A stretch of DNA of 64,000 bases from Pseudomonas shahriarae (GCF_014268455.2 NZ_CP077085.1:1612001-1676000), one strand, 5' to 3'. Positions 1 to 10,444 are shown, numbered from the stretch's first letter. Notes: generated from the sequence alone by a model not told the origin. Program-made: numbers and translations.

Positions 1-708
1 GTCCATGTGGCTTTTTTTGCTGGCTGCCCCAGGCCCCGCATACATCCAGTCGTTGCCGTTATTGCCGTACAGGATGGCGTTACCGGAGCCGCCTATCATC
101 ATGTCGCTACCCTCATTGCCTTCGGCATAGCCTGCACCGCTGCCCAACTGGAGAAAGTCGTTGCCGTTGCCTCCCAGCAGGCGGCTTGGACCACCTCCCG
201 CCCTTACGTGATCATTGCCATCCCCTGCTTCAATCGTTACGTAAAGCATGACATCGGCATCGACCTTTATCTTGTCGTCACCGCCGTTACTTTTAATCAC
301 GAGTTTTGTGGGGACTTCATCTTTCGCGTCTCTTGCGTCAAAGATGTATGACTTGCCATTGACCTCTACATTGAGTCGTCCGTCGGTACGGTTACTGACA
401 TGAATAGTGTCTGAGGTATTACCTGTTTCAAGTGTCAGCTTATCGTCCAGCAGGGTGGGTTTATCCAGGTCATATTGCCGGGTGCGGATTGAATGCCGGG
501 CAATCAGATTACCGTCATCGACCAGTATCGCTTCCTGTTCTTGCGATGGGCGAACGCGTCTAGCAGGCGGAGCAGGGCTTTCTCCAGTGTCCTGCGCCAA
601 GGAGGGCGCTTGACGGCGCTCCCTCTTGGCGGGGGCGGGTGCCGAGTGTGTGGAAGGCTCAAGGGAAGGGAGGGGCAGACTGTGGTTCAGTGGCGCGATA
701 GTGTTCAT
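1..708 (-). CDS. RTX-type calcium-binding repeat protein, C-terminus cut by window edge
   Basis: The reverse strand is open from an ATG at 706-708 to the left edge of the window, giving 236 residues with no stop. The first 70 residues are Pro/Ala-rich with basic patches and no signal peptide. Glycine/aspartate repeats follow from about residue 145: GDGNDHVRAGGG, GGNGNDFLQLG, GGSGNAILYGNNGND. These match the GGxGxDxUx nonapeptides that bind calcium in RTX proteins, and such proteins usually leave the cell by type I secretion. The catalytic or adhesive part must lie outside the window. Effector-like metallopeptidases with a similar N-terminal half exist in pseudomonads, but that is only a guess. 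An AAAGG-like ribosome site precedes the ATG. Confidence 0.82.
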   Translation of the reverse strand, partial: MNTIAPLNHSLPLPSLEPSTHSAPAPAKRERRQAPSLAQDTGESPAPPARRVRPSQEQEAILVDDGNLIARHSIRTRQYDLDKPTLLDDKLTLETGNTSDTIHVSNRTDGRLNVEVNGKSYIFDARDAKDEVPTKLVIKSNGGDDKIKVDADVMLYVTIEAGDGNDHVRAGGGPSRLLGGNGNDFLQLGSGAGYAEGNEGSDMMIGGSGNAILYGNNGNDWMYAGPGAASKKSHMD

Positions 709-891
709 CAGAGAACCTTTCTATTCGAGATAGGGGGCTCTCTGTAGGTTGATGATTGGAATAAAAGGGTTCCGCCATACCGGCCGATGCTTTGTGTCCT
801 GGCGTAATGAAATTTGCTCGCGCCCGCTGCACACGTCGCTAAATCGTCTGGGGTGTCGGTTAACGAAACACGGCTCTGTGGTCGGGTTGGA

Positions 892-1791
892 TCATTGGGG
901 GGCGGCGTCCCACACCCAGTCCCACATCCCCGGTAAGTGCACGGCTTGGCTGGCATCCTTCACTGTGCGCGCCAGGGCCCCGCGCTCCAGTGCCGAGCGG
1001 TCGGTGTAGAACGGTTCGGCGGCGGTCTTCAGGCCATTGGCCTGGGCGCTGTCCATCAGGATCTGCAGGTACTCCTGCAGATGCCGGGCGGTGTAGCGAT
1101 TGATGTCGTGAAAGGTCACCACCACCGGGATCACCCCTTCTACAGTCGGCAGTTCGCCCAGGGCAATGCGTTCGCGCACCAGCGACAGCTGCCGCAGCAG
1201 GTTGGCCCGACGCCGTGGGCTGGCATTGAAGCCCCAGATCTTGCCGTCATTGGCGCTCAGGTCGGTCAGCAGAATCTGCATGCCGTGGCGCTGGTAGGCG
1301 GCGAAGGTGCGTTTGTCGTAATTCCAGAAGGGCGGGCGTATCAGGTTCGGCGCAGCGCCGGTGATCGAGGCGATAGTCGCGGCGCCCAGGCTCAAGGTCT
1401 GCGTCAGCTCTTCGTCGTTCAACAGCCGATGATTGCTATGCCAGCGCGTGGCGGTGTGAAACGCCAGGATATGGCCGGCGGCGTGCTCGCGCTCCATGGT
1501 CTTGCGCCCGCGCGGGCTGCCGCCAGAGCGCCAGGCCTCGGTCTGCAAAAAGAAGATCGCCTTGATCCCCGGTTGCACCGGGTTGTTGGCCAGGCTATCG
1601 ATGACCAAACGGCTAGGGTTGGCGTAGCCCGAGGCGCTGGGGCCGTCATCGAACGTCAGCAGGAAACGGATCGGGGCCTGGGCGTGCAGGCGCTGTTCGG
1701 TCTGGGGTGTCAATGCCACGGGCGCGCCGATGCAGGCGCTGAGGCTCAGTGCCAAAGCGAACACGGCGGCGGTGATGGCGAAGGATTTCAT
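892..1791 (-). CDS. Polysaccharide deacetylase family lipoprotein
   Basis: A 299-residue protein, started at the ATG at 1789-1791 because it opens directly into a signal sequence ending in the lipobox LSAC (Cys20). The NodB-type fold is indicated by TFDDGP (metal-binding Asp48/Asp49), an HTATRWH segment that could give the metal His pair, and RPPFW, which matches the RxPY-type third motif. The likely role is de-N-acetylation of an envelope or extracellular polysaccharide from the periplasmic face of a membrane. The exact substrate cannot be read. The gene stands alone: the RTX gene on the same strand begins 183 bases downstream. An upstream in-frame extension of 23 residues lacks signal character and was not used. 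Confidence 0.85.
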   Translation of the reverse strand: MKSFAITAAVFALALSLSACIGAPVALTPQTEQRLHAQAPIRFLLTFDDGPSASGYANPSRLVIDSLANNPVQPGIKAIFFLQTEAWRSGGSPRGRKTMEREHAAGHILAFHTATRWHSNHRLLNDEELTQTLSLGAATIASITGAAPNLIRPPFWNYDKRTFAAYQRHGMQILLTDLSANDGKIWGFNASPRRRANLLRQLSLVRERIALGELPTVEGVIPVVVTFHDINRYTARHLQEYLQILMDSAQANGLKTAAEPFYTDRSALERGALARTVKDASQAVHLPGMWDWVWDAAPQ

Positions 1792-2121
1792 GGTATGGGC
1801 CGGGCTCTGACACAGATTGCGCCTAAGGAGAGGCCGCAACAGGCGGGCACCATACAGCAAGAATAACCGGGGTGATCATCTGGCTGACGAACTACAACGG
1901 CCGGCCATCTCTTCATTGAGGCTAAACGCTGGTGGGCCGGGGCGCTACTCGCGGCAAGTGGCCCCTTCAGCGCTGACACTGAAGGGGGGCGGCAGCGGTC
2001 GGCAGGCCGACGGCCCGAAGTTCGCCGTTGGGCGTATCTCGCGCAGGTTTGTCGCCGGCCTGCTTCAGGGGGGGCCACCGCAGATATCCAGTGCTGGTAC
2101 CCCTAGTCAGTGCGAGGCAGC
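1792..2121. other. 330-base gene-free interval
   Basis: This interval lies between the deacetylase start and the porin stop. It holds one clear 9-bp inverted repeat (listed separately) and presumably the deacetylase promoter. I see no conserved reading frame or RNA gene in it. Confidence 0.6.
1962..1987. terminator. Hairpin downstream of the OprD porin
   Basis: CCCCTTCAG and CTGAAGGGG form a perfect 9-bp stem around an 8-base loop. It sits about 135 bases beyond the porin stop. There is no T-run on either strand, so it may be a processing or stability hairpin rather than a true intrinsic terminator. Confidence 0.45.
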
Positions 2122-3369
2122 CTACAGCAGGCTAAGGGGATAACTGACAATCAACCGATTCTCATCAAACTCATTGTTGCTGAAGTCGCGCCGGATGCTG
2201 GAATTGCGCCAGCGCAGGGTCAGGCTTTTCAGGCTGCCGCTTTGCACGGTGTAGCCCACTTCGCTTTCCCGCCCCCATTCCTTGCCATCGCTGACGGTGG
2301 TGGTGTGCACGTTGCTGCCGCTGATGTAGCGGTTCATCAGGGTCAGGCCCGGCACGCCGAGTGCGGCGAAGTTGTAGTCGTGGCGCAGCTGCCAGGAGCG
2401 TTCTTCGGCGTTGTCATAGCTGGCATTGAAGCTGTCGTTGGCCAGGGTGCCGCCGCTGGTGCCATTGACCCGCATCCACGCGCTATTGCCATTGAGTTTT
2501 TGCAGGCCGACATAGAAGGTATGGCCGCCGTACCTGGCCGAGAACAGGCCGGACCAGGTCCGGTTGTCCAGGTTGCCGGCACGGGCGCTGCCGTCGTCCT
2601 GGCCATAGAAGAAGCCGAGGTTGGTGCCCAGGGTCCAGTCGCCCACAGGCTGGCTGTGAGTCAGGTTGAGGTATTGCTGGCGGTAGATGTCCTTGAGCTG
2701 GGCATTCCACACGCCGACCTGGGTGCGCTTGTCGTTGAACGCATATTCGGCGCCCTGGAAGTTGAAGCGATCGGAGGTGAACGCGGTTTTACCGAACATC
2801 GACATGTCCGTCATGCTGCTGTCGTCCCGTGGGCTGTTGGCGCGGAACTGGCCGCCATACAGGGTCAGGCCGGCGATCTCTTTGGACGTGATCTGCCCGC
2901 CGCGCAGGGTTTGCGGCAGGGAGCGGCCATCGTCCGAACGCAGGATCGGCAGCACCGGCATCCACTCGCCGACTTTCAATTCGGTCTGGGAAATCCGTGC
3001 CTTGAACGCCACCCCCAGGCGGCCGAAGTTGTCGGCCGGTTTGCCATCGTGATCCAGGGGCAGCAATTGGGTGCCACCGGAGCCGCCGCCATCGAGCTTT
3101 TGCGCGTACATGCCCAGCACATCCACCCCGAACCCCACGGTGCCCTGGGTGAAACCGGACTTGGCGTCGAGGATGAAACTCTGCGTCCACTCCTGCGCGC
3201 CGCCCTGGGCCTTGGTCGGGTTGGTGAAATTGCGGTTGAAGAAGAAATTGCGCAGGTTGAGGTTGGCGCTGGCATCTTCCAGAAAGCCGTGTTCCTCGGC
3301 GACGACTGGGAGGGCAAGGCTGGCGACAGCGGTAGCCAGCAATAGCCGGCGAGGGTGCAAGGTGCTCAT
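2122..3369 (-). CDS. OprD-family outer-membrane porin
   Basis: A 415-residue substrate-specific porin for small nutrients such as amino acids or carboxylates. The start at 3367-3369 gives a signal peptide ending VVAEEHG. The mature N-terminus, ANLNLRNFFFNRNF, is the usual OprD-family first strand. The central segment with LPILRSDDGRSLPQT and GGQ-SKEI and the C-terminal SYPLSLL strand are also typical of the family. Length is normal. It resembles the OpdH homologue at 58744-60036 but is clearly a different paralogue. Substrate is not predictable from sequence. A Crc/Hfq-type site lies directly upstream of the ribosome site, which fits a catabolite-repressed uptake porin. Confidence 0.92.
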   Translation of the reverse strand: MSTLHPRRLLLATAVASLALPVVAEEHGFLEDASANLNLRNFFFNRNFTNPTKAQGGAQEWTQSFILDAKSGFTQGTVGFGVDVLGMYAQKLDGGGSGGTQLLPLDHDGKPADNFGRLGVAFKARISQTELKVGEWMPVLPILRSDDGRSLPQTLRGGQITSKEIAGLTLYGGQFRANSPRDDSSMTDMSMFGKTAFTSDRFNFQGAEYAFNDKRTQVGVWNAQLKDIYRQQYLNLTHSQPVGDWTLGTNLGFFYGQDDGSARAGNLDNRTWSGLFSARYGGHTFYVGLQKLNGNSAWMRVNGTSGGTLANDSFNASYDNAEERSWQLRHDYNFAALGVPGLTLMNRYISGSNVHTTTVSDGKEWGRESEVGYTVQSGSLKSLTLRWRNSSIRRDFSNNEFDENRLIVSYPLSLL

Positions 3370-3382
3370 GGCGTGGGACCTG

Positions 3383-3390
3383 TTGTTATT
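3383..3390 (-). promoter_or_regulatory. Candidate Crc/Hfq site (AATAACAA) upstream of the OprD porin
   Basis: On the coding strand AATAACAA matches the CA-motif consensus AAnAAnAA and is followed at once by AGGT, the probable ribosome site of the porin. In pseudomonads Hfq with Crc binds such motifs near start codons and blocks translation. An 8-base match is weak on its own, but the position is right. Confidence 0.5.
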
Positions 3391-3495
3391 GGTGGTTTTC
3401 AGGTGCGGGCCATGGTGCGGGGCGTTGCCGGGGCGGTTCAATTGGGGGAGGGCGGGTTCTGGGCGGTGATCGAACGGAACTGTACGCCCATGAAA

Positions 3496-3517
3496 AAGCC
3501 CACCAAAAGGTGGGCTT
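3496..3517 (-). terminator. Intrinsic terminator of emhABC
   Basis: AAGCCCACC and GGTGGGCTT form a 9-bp stem with a TTTT loop, followed by further T residues on the reverse strand. It lies about 20 bases past the emhC stop. Confidence 0.9.
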
Positions 3518-3535
3518 CCTGTGTTGCTACGCCGA

Positions 3536-4993
3536 TCAGAACAACTTGAGCTTCGGCGCTTCTTCTTTCACCGGCTCATTCTGCGCCGTCTGTTCGTTCC
3601 AACCGCCACCGAGGGCCTTGTACAAGGTCACTTCGCTGGTCAGTTGGGCCAGGCGGTCGGTGATCAGCGTTTGCTGGGCAGCGAATAGCTGGCGCTGGGC
3701 GTCGAGGAAGGTCAGGTTGCTATCAACCCCGATGCGGTAGCGACGCTCGGCCAGACGGTAGTAGTCCTGGTTGGCCGAGACGAAGTCACGCTGGGCCTGC
3801 AACTGTTGGTTGTAGGTCGCACGTGCCGCCAGGCCGTCGGAGACTTCCTGGAACGCGGTCTGGATCGACTTCTCGTAGGTCGCGACGTTGATCTCTTTCT
3901 GGATCTTCGAGTAGTCCAGGCTTGCGCGCAGGCTACCGGCGTTGAAGATCGGGATGTTGATCTGCGGTGCGAACGACCAGGTACCCGAGCCGCCCTTGAA
4001 CAGGCCGCCGAGGTCCGGGCTCAAGGTCCCGGCATTGGCCGTCAGGCTGATGCTCGGGAAGAACGCAGCCCGTGCCGCGCCGATATTGGCGTTGGCAGCC
4101 TTGAGGTTGTGCTCGGCCTGGAGGATGTCGGGGCGACGTTGCAGCAGGTCTGAAGGCAGGCCGGCCGGTACTTCGCTCAACAGGTCGTCGGACAGCGGCT
4201 GAGTGACGAGATTCGCCGGCAGACCGGTGCCCAGCAGCAGGGTCAGGTTGTTTTCATCCTGGGCCACCTGGCGGGTGTAGCGGGCCAGTTGCACGCGGGC
4301 GCTTTCAACCGAGGTCCGCGCCTGGCTCAAGTCCAGGGCCGAGGCCACGCCGACTTCGTTGCTGCGCGAGGTGAGCTTGAAGCTCTGCTCGTAGGCGGCC
4401 AGGGTGTCCTGGGTCAGCTTCAGCAGTTCCTTGTCGGCCTGCCAGGTCAGGTAAGCATTGGCCACGCTGGCCACCAGGCTGATCTGCGTGCTGCGGCGTG
4501 CTTCTTCAGTGGCGAAGTACTTCTGCAACGCTTCTTCGCTCAGGCTGCGCACCCGGCCGAACAGGTCCAGTTCGTAGGCGTTGATCCCGAGGGTCGCCGA
4601 GTAGGAGCTGGTGATGTTCGATTCGCCGGTTTGCGAGGCCCGTGCCGGAACGCGCTGGCGGCTGCCGCTGCCATTGGCGCCGACGGCCGGGAACAGGTCG
4701 GCACGCTGGATGCGGTACTGCGCGGCAAAGGCGTCGATGTTCAGCGCGGCGACGCGCAGGTCACGGTTGTTGACCAACGCGACCTGAATCAGTTGCTGCA
4801 GGGCAGGGTCGTGGAAAAACTGCTTCCAGCCTTGCTCGGCCGCGGCCTGGCTCGGTGCCTGGGCCGACGAGTACGCCGGCCCCTGCGGGAACTGGGCGGC
4901 CACCGGCGCTTCAGGCTGCTGATAATCAGGGATCAGCGAGCAGCCACTGAGCACAAATGCCGTGACTGCCAGGGAGAGTAGCGACTTGCGCAT
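3536..4993 (-). CDS. emhC: Outer-membrane channel of RND efflux pump (OprM/TtgC type)
   Basis: A 485-residue TolC-family lipoprotein that forms the outer-membrane exit duct of the tripartite pump. The signal sequence ends with lipobox LSGC (Cys18), followed by SLIPDYQQP, typical of OprM proteins. Two outer-membrane-efflux repeats follow, and the alpha-barrel parts are rich in [21 protein letters not shown] helices. The ATG overlaps the emhB stop by one base (TAATG), so translation is coupled. A strong terminator follows. Named after the P. fluorescens emhABC pump; it is equally the orthologue of ttgC and oprM. Confidence 0.95.
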   Translation of the reverse strand: MRKSLLSLAVTAFVLSGCSLIPDYQQPEAPVAAQFPQGPAYSSAQAPSQAAAEQGWKQFFHDPALQQLIQVALVNNRDLRVAALNIDAFAAQYRIQRADLFPAVGANGSGSRQRVPARASQTGESNITSSYSATLGINAYELDLFGRVRSLSEEALQKYFATEEARRSTQISLVASVANAYLTWQADKELLKLTQDTLAAYEQSFKLTSRSNEVGVASALDLSQARTSVESARVQLARYTRQVAQDENNLTLLLGTGLPANLVTQPLSDDLLSEVPAGLPSDLLQRRPDILQAEHNLKAANANIGAARAAFFPSISLTANAGTLSPDLGGLFKGGSGTWSFAPQINIPIFNAGSLRASLDYSKIQKEINVATYEKSIQTAFQEVSDGLAARATYNQQLQAQRDFVSANQDYYRLAERRYRIGVDSNLTFLDAQRQLFAAQQTLITDRLAQLTSEVTLYKALGGGWNEQTAQNEPVKEEAPKLKLF

Positions 4994-7900
4994 TAGCCAG
5001 CCTCTTTAGGAGTATTCGGTGTATCGGACTTGTCAGTTTTTTTCCGGCTGCCAATGGCGGACACGGTCACGAAGAACAGTGGCACCCAGAAGATAGCCAG
5101 AACAGTGGCGGTGATCATACCGCCAATTACGCCGGTACCGATTGCGTGTTGGCTGCCCGAACCTGCACCCGAGGAGATCGCCAGCGGCAGTACGCCGAGG
5201 ATGAACGCCATGGACGTCATGATGATCGGACGCAAACGCATGCGGGACGCCTCGATGGCCGCCTCGACGATGCCCTTGCCCTGTTCATGCAGTTCCTTGG
5301 CGAACTCGACGATCAGGATGGCGTTCTTCGAGGCCAGGCCCACGGTGACCAACAACCCCACCTGGAAGAACACGTCGTTGGACAGTCCTCGCAGGCTGGT
5401 GGCCATCAGTGCACCGATCACGCCCAGCGGTACTACCAGCACTACCGCAATCGGGATCGACCAGCTTTCGTACAACGCTGCCAGGCAAAGGAACACCACC
5501 AGCAACGACAGGGCATACAGCGCAGGTGCCTGGGAGCCGGACAAGCGTTCTTCATAGGACAGACCGGTCCAGGCATAGCCCACACCTGCCGGCAATTGCT
5601 TGGCGATGCGTTCGACTTCCGCCATCGCATCACCGGTGCTGTAGCCAGGCGCCGGGGTACCGAGGACTTCCATCGCCGCTACACCGTTGTACCGCGACAG
5701 TTTCGGCGAACCGAAGATCCAGTTGCCAGAGGCAATTGCTGATAGTGGCACCATTTTTCCGTCGTTGGCGCGCACGAACCATTTGTTCAGGTCTTCAGGG
5801 GTCATCCGGCCAGCGGCCTCACCCTGGATGTAGACCTTCTTCACTCGACCGCGGTCGATGAAGTCATTGACGTAGCTGCCACCCAAGGCAATCGCCAGGG
5901 TCTGGTTGATGCTCGACAGGCTGATGCCCTGGGCACTGGCTTTCTCGTCGTCGATGGTCAGCTCGTACTGCGGCTCATCGTTGACGCCGTTGGGACGTAC
6001 GCCAGCCAGGATCTTGCTCTGCGCGGCCATGCCGAGGAACTGGTTACGTGCGTTCATCAACGCTTCGTGACCCACCCCGCCCTGGTCCTGCAGGAACACG
6101 TCGAAACCGGTGGCGTTACCCAACTCCAGTACCGATGGGGGCACGATGGCAAACACCATGGCGTCCTTGAAGGTCTGGAAGAAGTAGCCCTGGGCACGCT
6201 TGGCCACTTCGAACACCGACATGGATGCGTCGCGCTGGTCCCATGGCTTGAGCATGACGAATGCCAGGCCCGAGCTTTGGCCACGACCGGCAAAGTTGAA
6301 GCCGTTTACGGTAAATACCGATTGCACGGCCTTGCCTTCACCGGGCTCGCCTTCCTTGTCGTTCAACAGGAAAGCACGCATGTCGTCGATAACGGTCTGG
6401 GTGCGTTCGGCCGAAGAACCAACCGGCGTCTGTACCTGGGCGAAGATCACGCCCTGGTCTTCCTCGGGCAGGAACGCGCTTGGGATACGGGTGAACAGCC
6501 AGATCATGCCGGCGAAGATGATCAGGTACACCAGGAACGAAGGCGCCTTGTGCTTGATCATGTTGCCCACGCCGCGCTCGTAGCTCAGTACGCCACGGTC
6601 GAAGGTGCGGTTGAACCAGCCGAAGAAACCACGCTTGGGTTGGCCGTGTTTCTCGGGGTCGATCGGCTTGAGCATGGTGGCGCACAGGGCCGGGGTGAAG
6701 ATCAGTGCAACCAGTACCGAAAGTGCCATCGCCGACACAATGGTGATGGAGAACTGTTTATAGATGACCCCCGTCGAGCCGCCAAAGAACGCCATCGGCA
6801 GCAGTACCGCCGAGAGTACCAGGGCAATACCTACCAGGGCGCCCTGGATCTGGTCCATGGACTTGACCGTTGCCTCTTTAGGCGACAGATGCTCCTCGGC
6901 CATCACCCGCTCGACGTTTTCCACTACCACGATCGCATCGTCCACCAGCAAGCCGATGGCCAGGATCATGCCGAACATGGTCAAGGTGTTGATGGTGAAG
7001 CCGAAGGCCGCGAGGATGCCGAACGTACCCAGCAATACCACCGGTACTGTCATGGTGGTGATGATGGTGGCGCGGAAGTTTTGCAGGAACAGGTACATCA
7101 CCAGGAACACCAGGATGATCGCCTCGACCAGGGTATCGACTACCCCGGAAATCGACTCGGTCACCACTGGGGTGGTGTCATACGGAACCACGGCTTTCAT
7201 GCCTGGCGGGAAGAACGGCTCCAGGGACGCGACCGTGGCACGGATGGCCTTGGCGGTGTCCAGGGCGTTGGCACCCGAGGCCAGTTTGATCGCCATGCCG
7301 GAAGCCGGCTTGCCGTTGAACTGGGCACTGATGCTGTAGTTCTGGCCACCCAACTCGACACGGGCGACATCGCCCAGGCGCACCTGGGAGCCATCGCTGT
7401 TCACGCGCAGCAGGATCTTTTCAAACTGCTCGGCGCTTTGCAGACGGGTCTTGCCGATGATGGTGGCGTTCAACTGGGTGCCGGGCAGGGCTGGCAGGCC
7501 GCCCAACTGGCCGGTGGCCACCTGGACGTTCTGCGCCGCAATGGCACTGCTGACATCCACCGGGGTCATCTGGAAGTTGTTCAACTTGGCCGGATCCAGC
7601 CAGATACGCATGGCGTACTGGGAACCGAAGACCTGGAAGTCACCCACGCCAGACGTCCGCGAAATCGGATCCTGGATGTTGGAAACGATGTAGTTGGACA
7701 GGTCATCCTTGCTCATGGTGCCGTCTTCGGACACCAGGCCGATCACCATCAGGAAGTTCTTCACCGACTTGGTTACACGGATCCCTTGTTGCTGCACTTC
7801 TTGCGGCAGCAATGGGGTCGCCAGGTTCAGCTTGTTCTGCACCTGAACCTGGGCGATGTCCGGGTTGGTACCCTGGTTGAACGTCGCGGTGATGGTCATG

Positions 7901-8160
7901 CTGCCGTCGGAGTTACTGTCCGAGGCCACATAACGCAGGTTGTCGATACCGTTGAGCTGCTGCTCGATCACCTGTACCACGGTGTCCTGCACGGTTTGTG
8001 CGGACGCGCCTGGGTAGGTCACCTGGATATCAATGGCGGTTGGCGCGATGGCCGGGTATTGGTTGATGGGCAACTTCAGGATCGACAGTGCCCCGACCAG
8101 CATGATCACCAGGGCAATTACCCAGGCGAAAATGGGACGGTCGATAAAAAATTTCGACAT
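4993..8160 (-). CDS. emhB: RND efflux inner-membrane transporter (MexB/TtgB type)
   Basis: A 1055-residue proton-driven multidrug transporter of the HAE1 family, full length. Starts [18 protein letters not shown]. Visible hallmarks are the TM4 aspartate pair in [14 protein letters not shown], the [13 protein letters not shown] segment after it, and the C-terminal [17 protein letters not shown] helix with the proton-relay lysine. Two large periplasmic loops sit after TM1 and TM7. It takes hydrophobic compounds (aromatics, antibiotics, detergents) from the periplasm or membrane and passes them to EmhC. It lies 3 bases after emhA and overlaps emhC, so the three proteins are made together. Confidence 0.97.
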   Translation of the reverse strand: MSKFFIDRPIFAWVIALVIMLVGALSILKLPINQYPAIAPTAIDIQVTYPGASAQTVQDTVVQVIEQQLNGIDNLRYVASDSNSDGSMTITATFNQGTNPDIAQVQVQNKLNLATPLLPQEVQQQGIRVTKSVKNFLMVIGLVSEDGTMSKDDLSNYIVSNIQDPISRTSGVGDFQVFGSQYAMRIWLDPAKLNNFQMTPVDVSSAIAAQNVQVATGQLGGLPALPGTQLNATIIGKTRLQSAEQFEKILLRVNSDGSQVRLGDVARVELGGQNYSISAQFNGKPASGMAIKLASGANALDTAKAIRATVASLEPFFPPGMKAVVPYDTTPVVTESISGVVDTLVEAIILVFLVMYLFLQNFRATIITTMTVPVVLLGTFGILAAFGFTINTLTMFGMILAIGLLVDDAIVVVENVERVMAEEHLSPKEATVKSMDQIQGALVGIALVLSAVLLPMAFFGGSTGVIYKQFSITIVSAMALSVLVALIFTPALCATMLKPIDPEKHGQPKRGFFGWFNRTFDRGVLSYERGVGNMIKHKAPSFLVYLIIFAGMIWLFTRIPSAFLPEEDQGVIFAQVQTPVGSSAERTQTVIDDMRAFLLNDKEGEPGEGKAVQSVFTVNGFNFAGRGQSSGLAFVMLKPWDQRDASMSVFEVAKRAQGYFFQTFKDAMVFAIVPPSVLELGNATGFDVFLQDQGGVGHEALMNARNQFLGMAAQSKILAGVRPNGVNDEPQYELTIDDEKASAQGISLSSINQTLAIALGGSYVNDFIDRGRVKKVYIQGEAAGRMTPEDLNKWFVRANDGKMVPLSAIASGNWIFGSPKLSRYNGVAAMEVLGTPAPGYSTGDAMAEVERIAKQLPAGVGYAWTGLSYEERLSGSQAPALYALSLLVVFLCLAALYESWSIPIAVVLVVPLGVIGALMATSLRGLSNDVFFQVGLLVTVGLASKNAILIVEFAKELHEQGKGIVEAAIEASRMRLRPIIMTSMAFILGVLPLAISSGAGSGSQHAIGTGVIGGMITATVLAIFWVPLFFVTVSAIGSRKKTDKSDTPNTPKEAG

Positions 8161-8163
8161 GTA

Positions 8164-9306
8164 TTACTCCCCTTTGCCAGCGGCGGCGGCAGGAGCAGTA
8201 CCGGCAGGCTTGGCGTTGGTGGCTTCCTTCGCGTCAACCGTGATGCCCGGCTTGATGAACTGCAAGCCTTCGGTGATCACACGGTCACCGGCATTCAGGC
8301 CCTTTTCCACCAGCCAGTAGGCGCCAGCGGTACGGTTGGCCACCAGCACGCGCTGTTCGACCTTGTTGTCGGCGGTCACGACCAGCGCAGTCGGGATGCC
8401 CCGGATGTCGCGGGTCACGCCTTGTTGTGGGGCGAGGATCGCCTTGCTGTTCACGCCTGCCTGCAATTGGGCGTGGACAAACATGCCCGGCAACAGGGTG
8501 TGATCAGGGTTGGGGAACACGGCGCGCAGGGTTACCGAACCGGTGGTCTGGTCGACCGACACTTCAGAGAATTCCAGCTTGCCCTGTTGCGCGTACTCGC
8601 TGCCGTCTTCCAGGGTCAGCTTGACCATGGCCGCGTTTTCACCGGATTTCTGCAGTTGGCCGCTTTCCAGGTCGCGACGCAGCTTCAACATCTCGGCGGA
8701 GGATTGCGTGACGTCGACGTAGATCGGGTCCAGTTGCTGGATCACGGCCATGGCATCGGCCTGGCCATTGCTGACCAGCGCGCCTTCGGTGACCGAGGAA
8801 CGCCCGATACGCCCGGAGATCGGGGCGAACACCTTGGTGTAGCGCACGTTGATCTGGGCGGTCTGCAGGTTGGCTTCGGAAGTCATGCGGTTGGATACGG
8901 CGGTGTCGTATTCCTGGCGGCTGACGGCCTGCTCGTTGACCAGTTGTTTGTAGCGGTCGGCAATCGACTTGGTCTGTTGCAGGTTGGCCTGGGCGCTTTT
9001 CAGGGTCGCCTCATACACCGACGGGTCGATCTGATAGAGCTGCTGGCCTTCCTTGACGTCGCCGCCTTCCTTGAACAGACGCTTGAGAATGATGCCATTG
9101 ACCTGCGGGCGGACTTCCGCGATGCGGAACGCAGTGGTGCGGCCCGGCAATTCGGAGGTCAGGGTATAGGCTTGAGGTTGAATAGTGACCACGCCGACCT
9201 GAGGGGTTTGAGCGGGCGGAGCCGCTTCTTCCTTTTTACATCCGCTGAGCAGCGATGCCAGGGCGACGGCAGTGACCAGAGCGGTAACAGCTGGCTTAAG
9301 TTGCAT
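8164..9306 (-). CDS. emhA: RND efflux periplasmic adaptor (MexA/TtgA type)
   Basis: A 380-residue membrane-fusion lipoprotein that joins EmhB to EmhC. The start at 9304-9306 is preceded by GAGGA and gives a signal sequence with lipobox LSGC followed by KKEE. The lipoyl/hairpin region (about residues 60-200) contains GRIGRSSVTEGALV, and a beta-barrel domain with LLPGMFVHAQL follows. First gene of the operon. The divergent emhR lies 265 bases away, with a shared operator in between. Confidence 0.95.
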   Translation of the reverse strand: MQLKPAVTALVTAVALASLLSGCKKEEAAPPAQTPQVGVVTIQPQAYTLTSELPGRTTAFRIAEVRPQVNGIILKRLFKEGGDVKEGQQLYQIDPSVYEATLKSAQANLQQTKSIADRYKQLVNEQAVSRQEYDTAVSNRMTSEANLQTAQINVRYTKVFAPISGRIGRSSVTEGALVSNGQADAMAVIQQLDPIYVDVTQSSAEMLKLRRDLESGQLQKSGENAAMVKLTLEDGSEYAQQGKLEFSEVSVDQTTGSVTLRAVFPNPDHTLLPGMFVHAQLQAGVNSKAILAPQQGVTRDIRGIPTALVVTADNKVEQRVLVANRTAGAYWLVEKGLNAGDRVITEGLQFIKPGITVDAKEATNAKPAGTAPAAAAGKGE

Positions 9307-9393
9307 GAAGATCCTCGGGTCAGGCGCGCTCGATGCGCACAAGAAGTGTGGAAGGGTAAAAAACAGGCAGTGAGTAGATAAGTAGCTTGCTAG

Positions 9394-9426
9394 GCAATAT
9401 ACTTACGTTCATGGTTGTTTGTAAAC
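9394..9426. promoter_or_regulatory. EmhR/TtgR operator between emhA and emhR
   Basis: The reverse strand reads TTTACAAACAACCATG then AACGTAAGTATATTGCC. From memory this closely matches the TtgR operator of P. putida ttgABC (a TTTACAAACAACCATG core followed by a GTAAGTA arm). It lies about 90 bases upstream of the emhA start. EmhR dimers would repress both directions until a drug or plant aromatic ligand is bound. Confidence 0.85.
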
Positions 9427-9571
9427 TCTTGACAGGCTTCGCGGATTCCTTGCAAGGCAGCGCTGAAAGCCTCGATTCTATTACGTTCGGCGCCCTTGAC
9501 GGTGTCGTCCCATAATTATTCAGAAGGTGGTTATCAACCACCGCTCGTGTCCTGATTGAGGTGTTACTGCC

Positions 9572-10204
9572 ATGGTTCGTCGTACCAAAGAGGAAGCTCA
9601 GGAAACGCGCAGCCAGATTCTTGAAGCTGCCGAGCAAGCCTTTTATGAGCGTGGCGTTGCGCGTACTACGCTGGCGGATATCGCGGCGCGGGCGGGCGTG
9701 ACGCGAGGCGCGATCTATTGGCACTTCAGCAACAAGTCGGACCTGCTGCAGGCGCTGCTGGACACGCTGCACGAGCCCCTGGACGAATTGGCCAGGGCCA
9801 GTGAAAGCGAGGATGAGGTAGATCCGCTGGGCTGCATGCGCAAGCTGCTGATCCATCTTTTTCATCAGGTGGCCCTGGACCCGAAAACCCGGCGCATTAA
9901 TGAGATCTTGTTCCATAAGTGCGAATTTACCGATGAAATGTGTGACATGCGCCGTCAGCGCCAGACCCACAGCCTTGAGTGCAACCTGCGCATTGGCCTG
10001 ACACTGCGCAATGCAGTCCACCGCGGGCAACTTCCGGAAAACCTCGACACCGCTCGCGGGGCGGTGTGCATTCATGCCTACATCAACGGGCTTATTGGCC
10101 AATGGCTACTGGTGCCAGACAGCTTTGAGCTGTATCAGCAGGCCGAGCGCCTGGTGGATATCGGGCTGGACATGCTGCGCTTGAGTCCCAGCCTGCACAA
10201 TTGA
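9572..10204 (+). CDS. emhR: TetR-family repressor of emhABC
   Basis: A 210-residue TetR/AcrR regulator. The N-terminal helix-turn-helix is visible in [20 protein letters not shown] (residues about 31-50), and the ligand domain follows. It is the expected orthologue of TtgR/EmhR by sequence and by its divergent position to emhABC. The ATG at 9572 follows GAGGTGTTACTGCC, a good ribosome site. It binds antibiotics and flavonoids in TtgR; that ligand range is inferred here. Confidence 0.93.
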   Translation: MVRRTKEEAQETRSQILEAAEQAFYERGVARTTLADIAARAGVTRGAIYWHFSNKSDLLQALLDTLHEPLDELARASESEDEVDPLGCMRKLLIHLFHQVALDPKTRRINEILFHKCEFTDEMCDMRRQRQTHSLECNLRIGLTLRNAVHRGQLPENLDTARGAVCIHAYINGLIGQWLLVPDSFELYQQAERLVDIGLDMLRLSPSLHN

Positions 10205-10420
10205 TACAAAATGCGTAATTGCGTTCGTTGGTGTCAACAGTAAAGCCTAAGGATGATCAATCGTCCTTCCGACTTATTTGTGGGGTGACGTTATATACGC
10301 GCTGGCCCCAGGTTGAAAGGTAGCCGGCTAAGTATTTTGTAGCGATATTGTTTCATTGCTGTGAAGGATTGTTACCGAACCTGTGGGAGCGGGCGCGGTG
10401 TTTTCAAGATCCAATAAAAA

Positions 10421-10444
10421 GCCCCGGCTCTTGCGAGCCGGGGC
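10421..10444. terminator. Bidirectional intrinsic terminator between emhR and xenB
   Basis: GCCCCGGCTC and GAGCCGGGGC form a perfect 10-bp stem with a TTGC loop. TTTT follows on the plus strand and TTTTT on the minus strand, so it can end transcripts from both convergent units. A lone REP-like fragment (TGTGGGAGCGGGCG) lies about 25 bases to its left. Confidence 0.9.

Noticed and set aside
937..1866. A 309-residue plus-strand frame over the deacetylase gene
   Set aside because: The minus-strand protein has a lipobox and deacetylase motifs; this one has none.
6067..9381. A 1104-residue open frame antisense to emhB and emhA
   Set aside because: It mirrors high-GC codon usage of the genes on the other strand, has His/Gln/Arg-rich composition and no domain.
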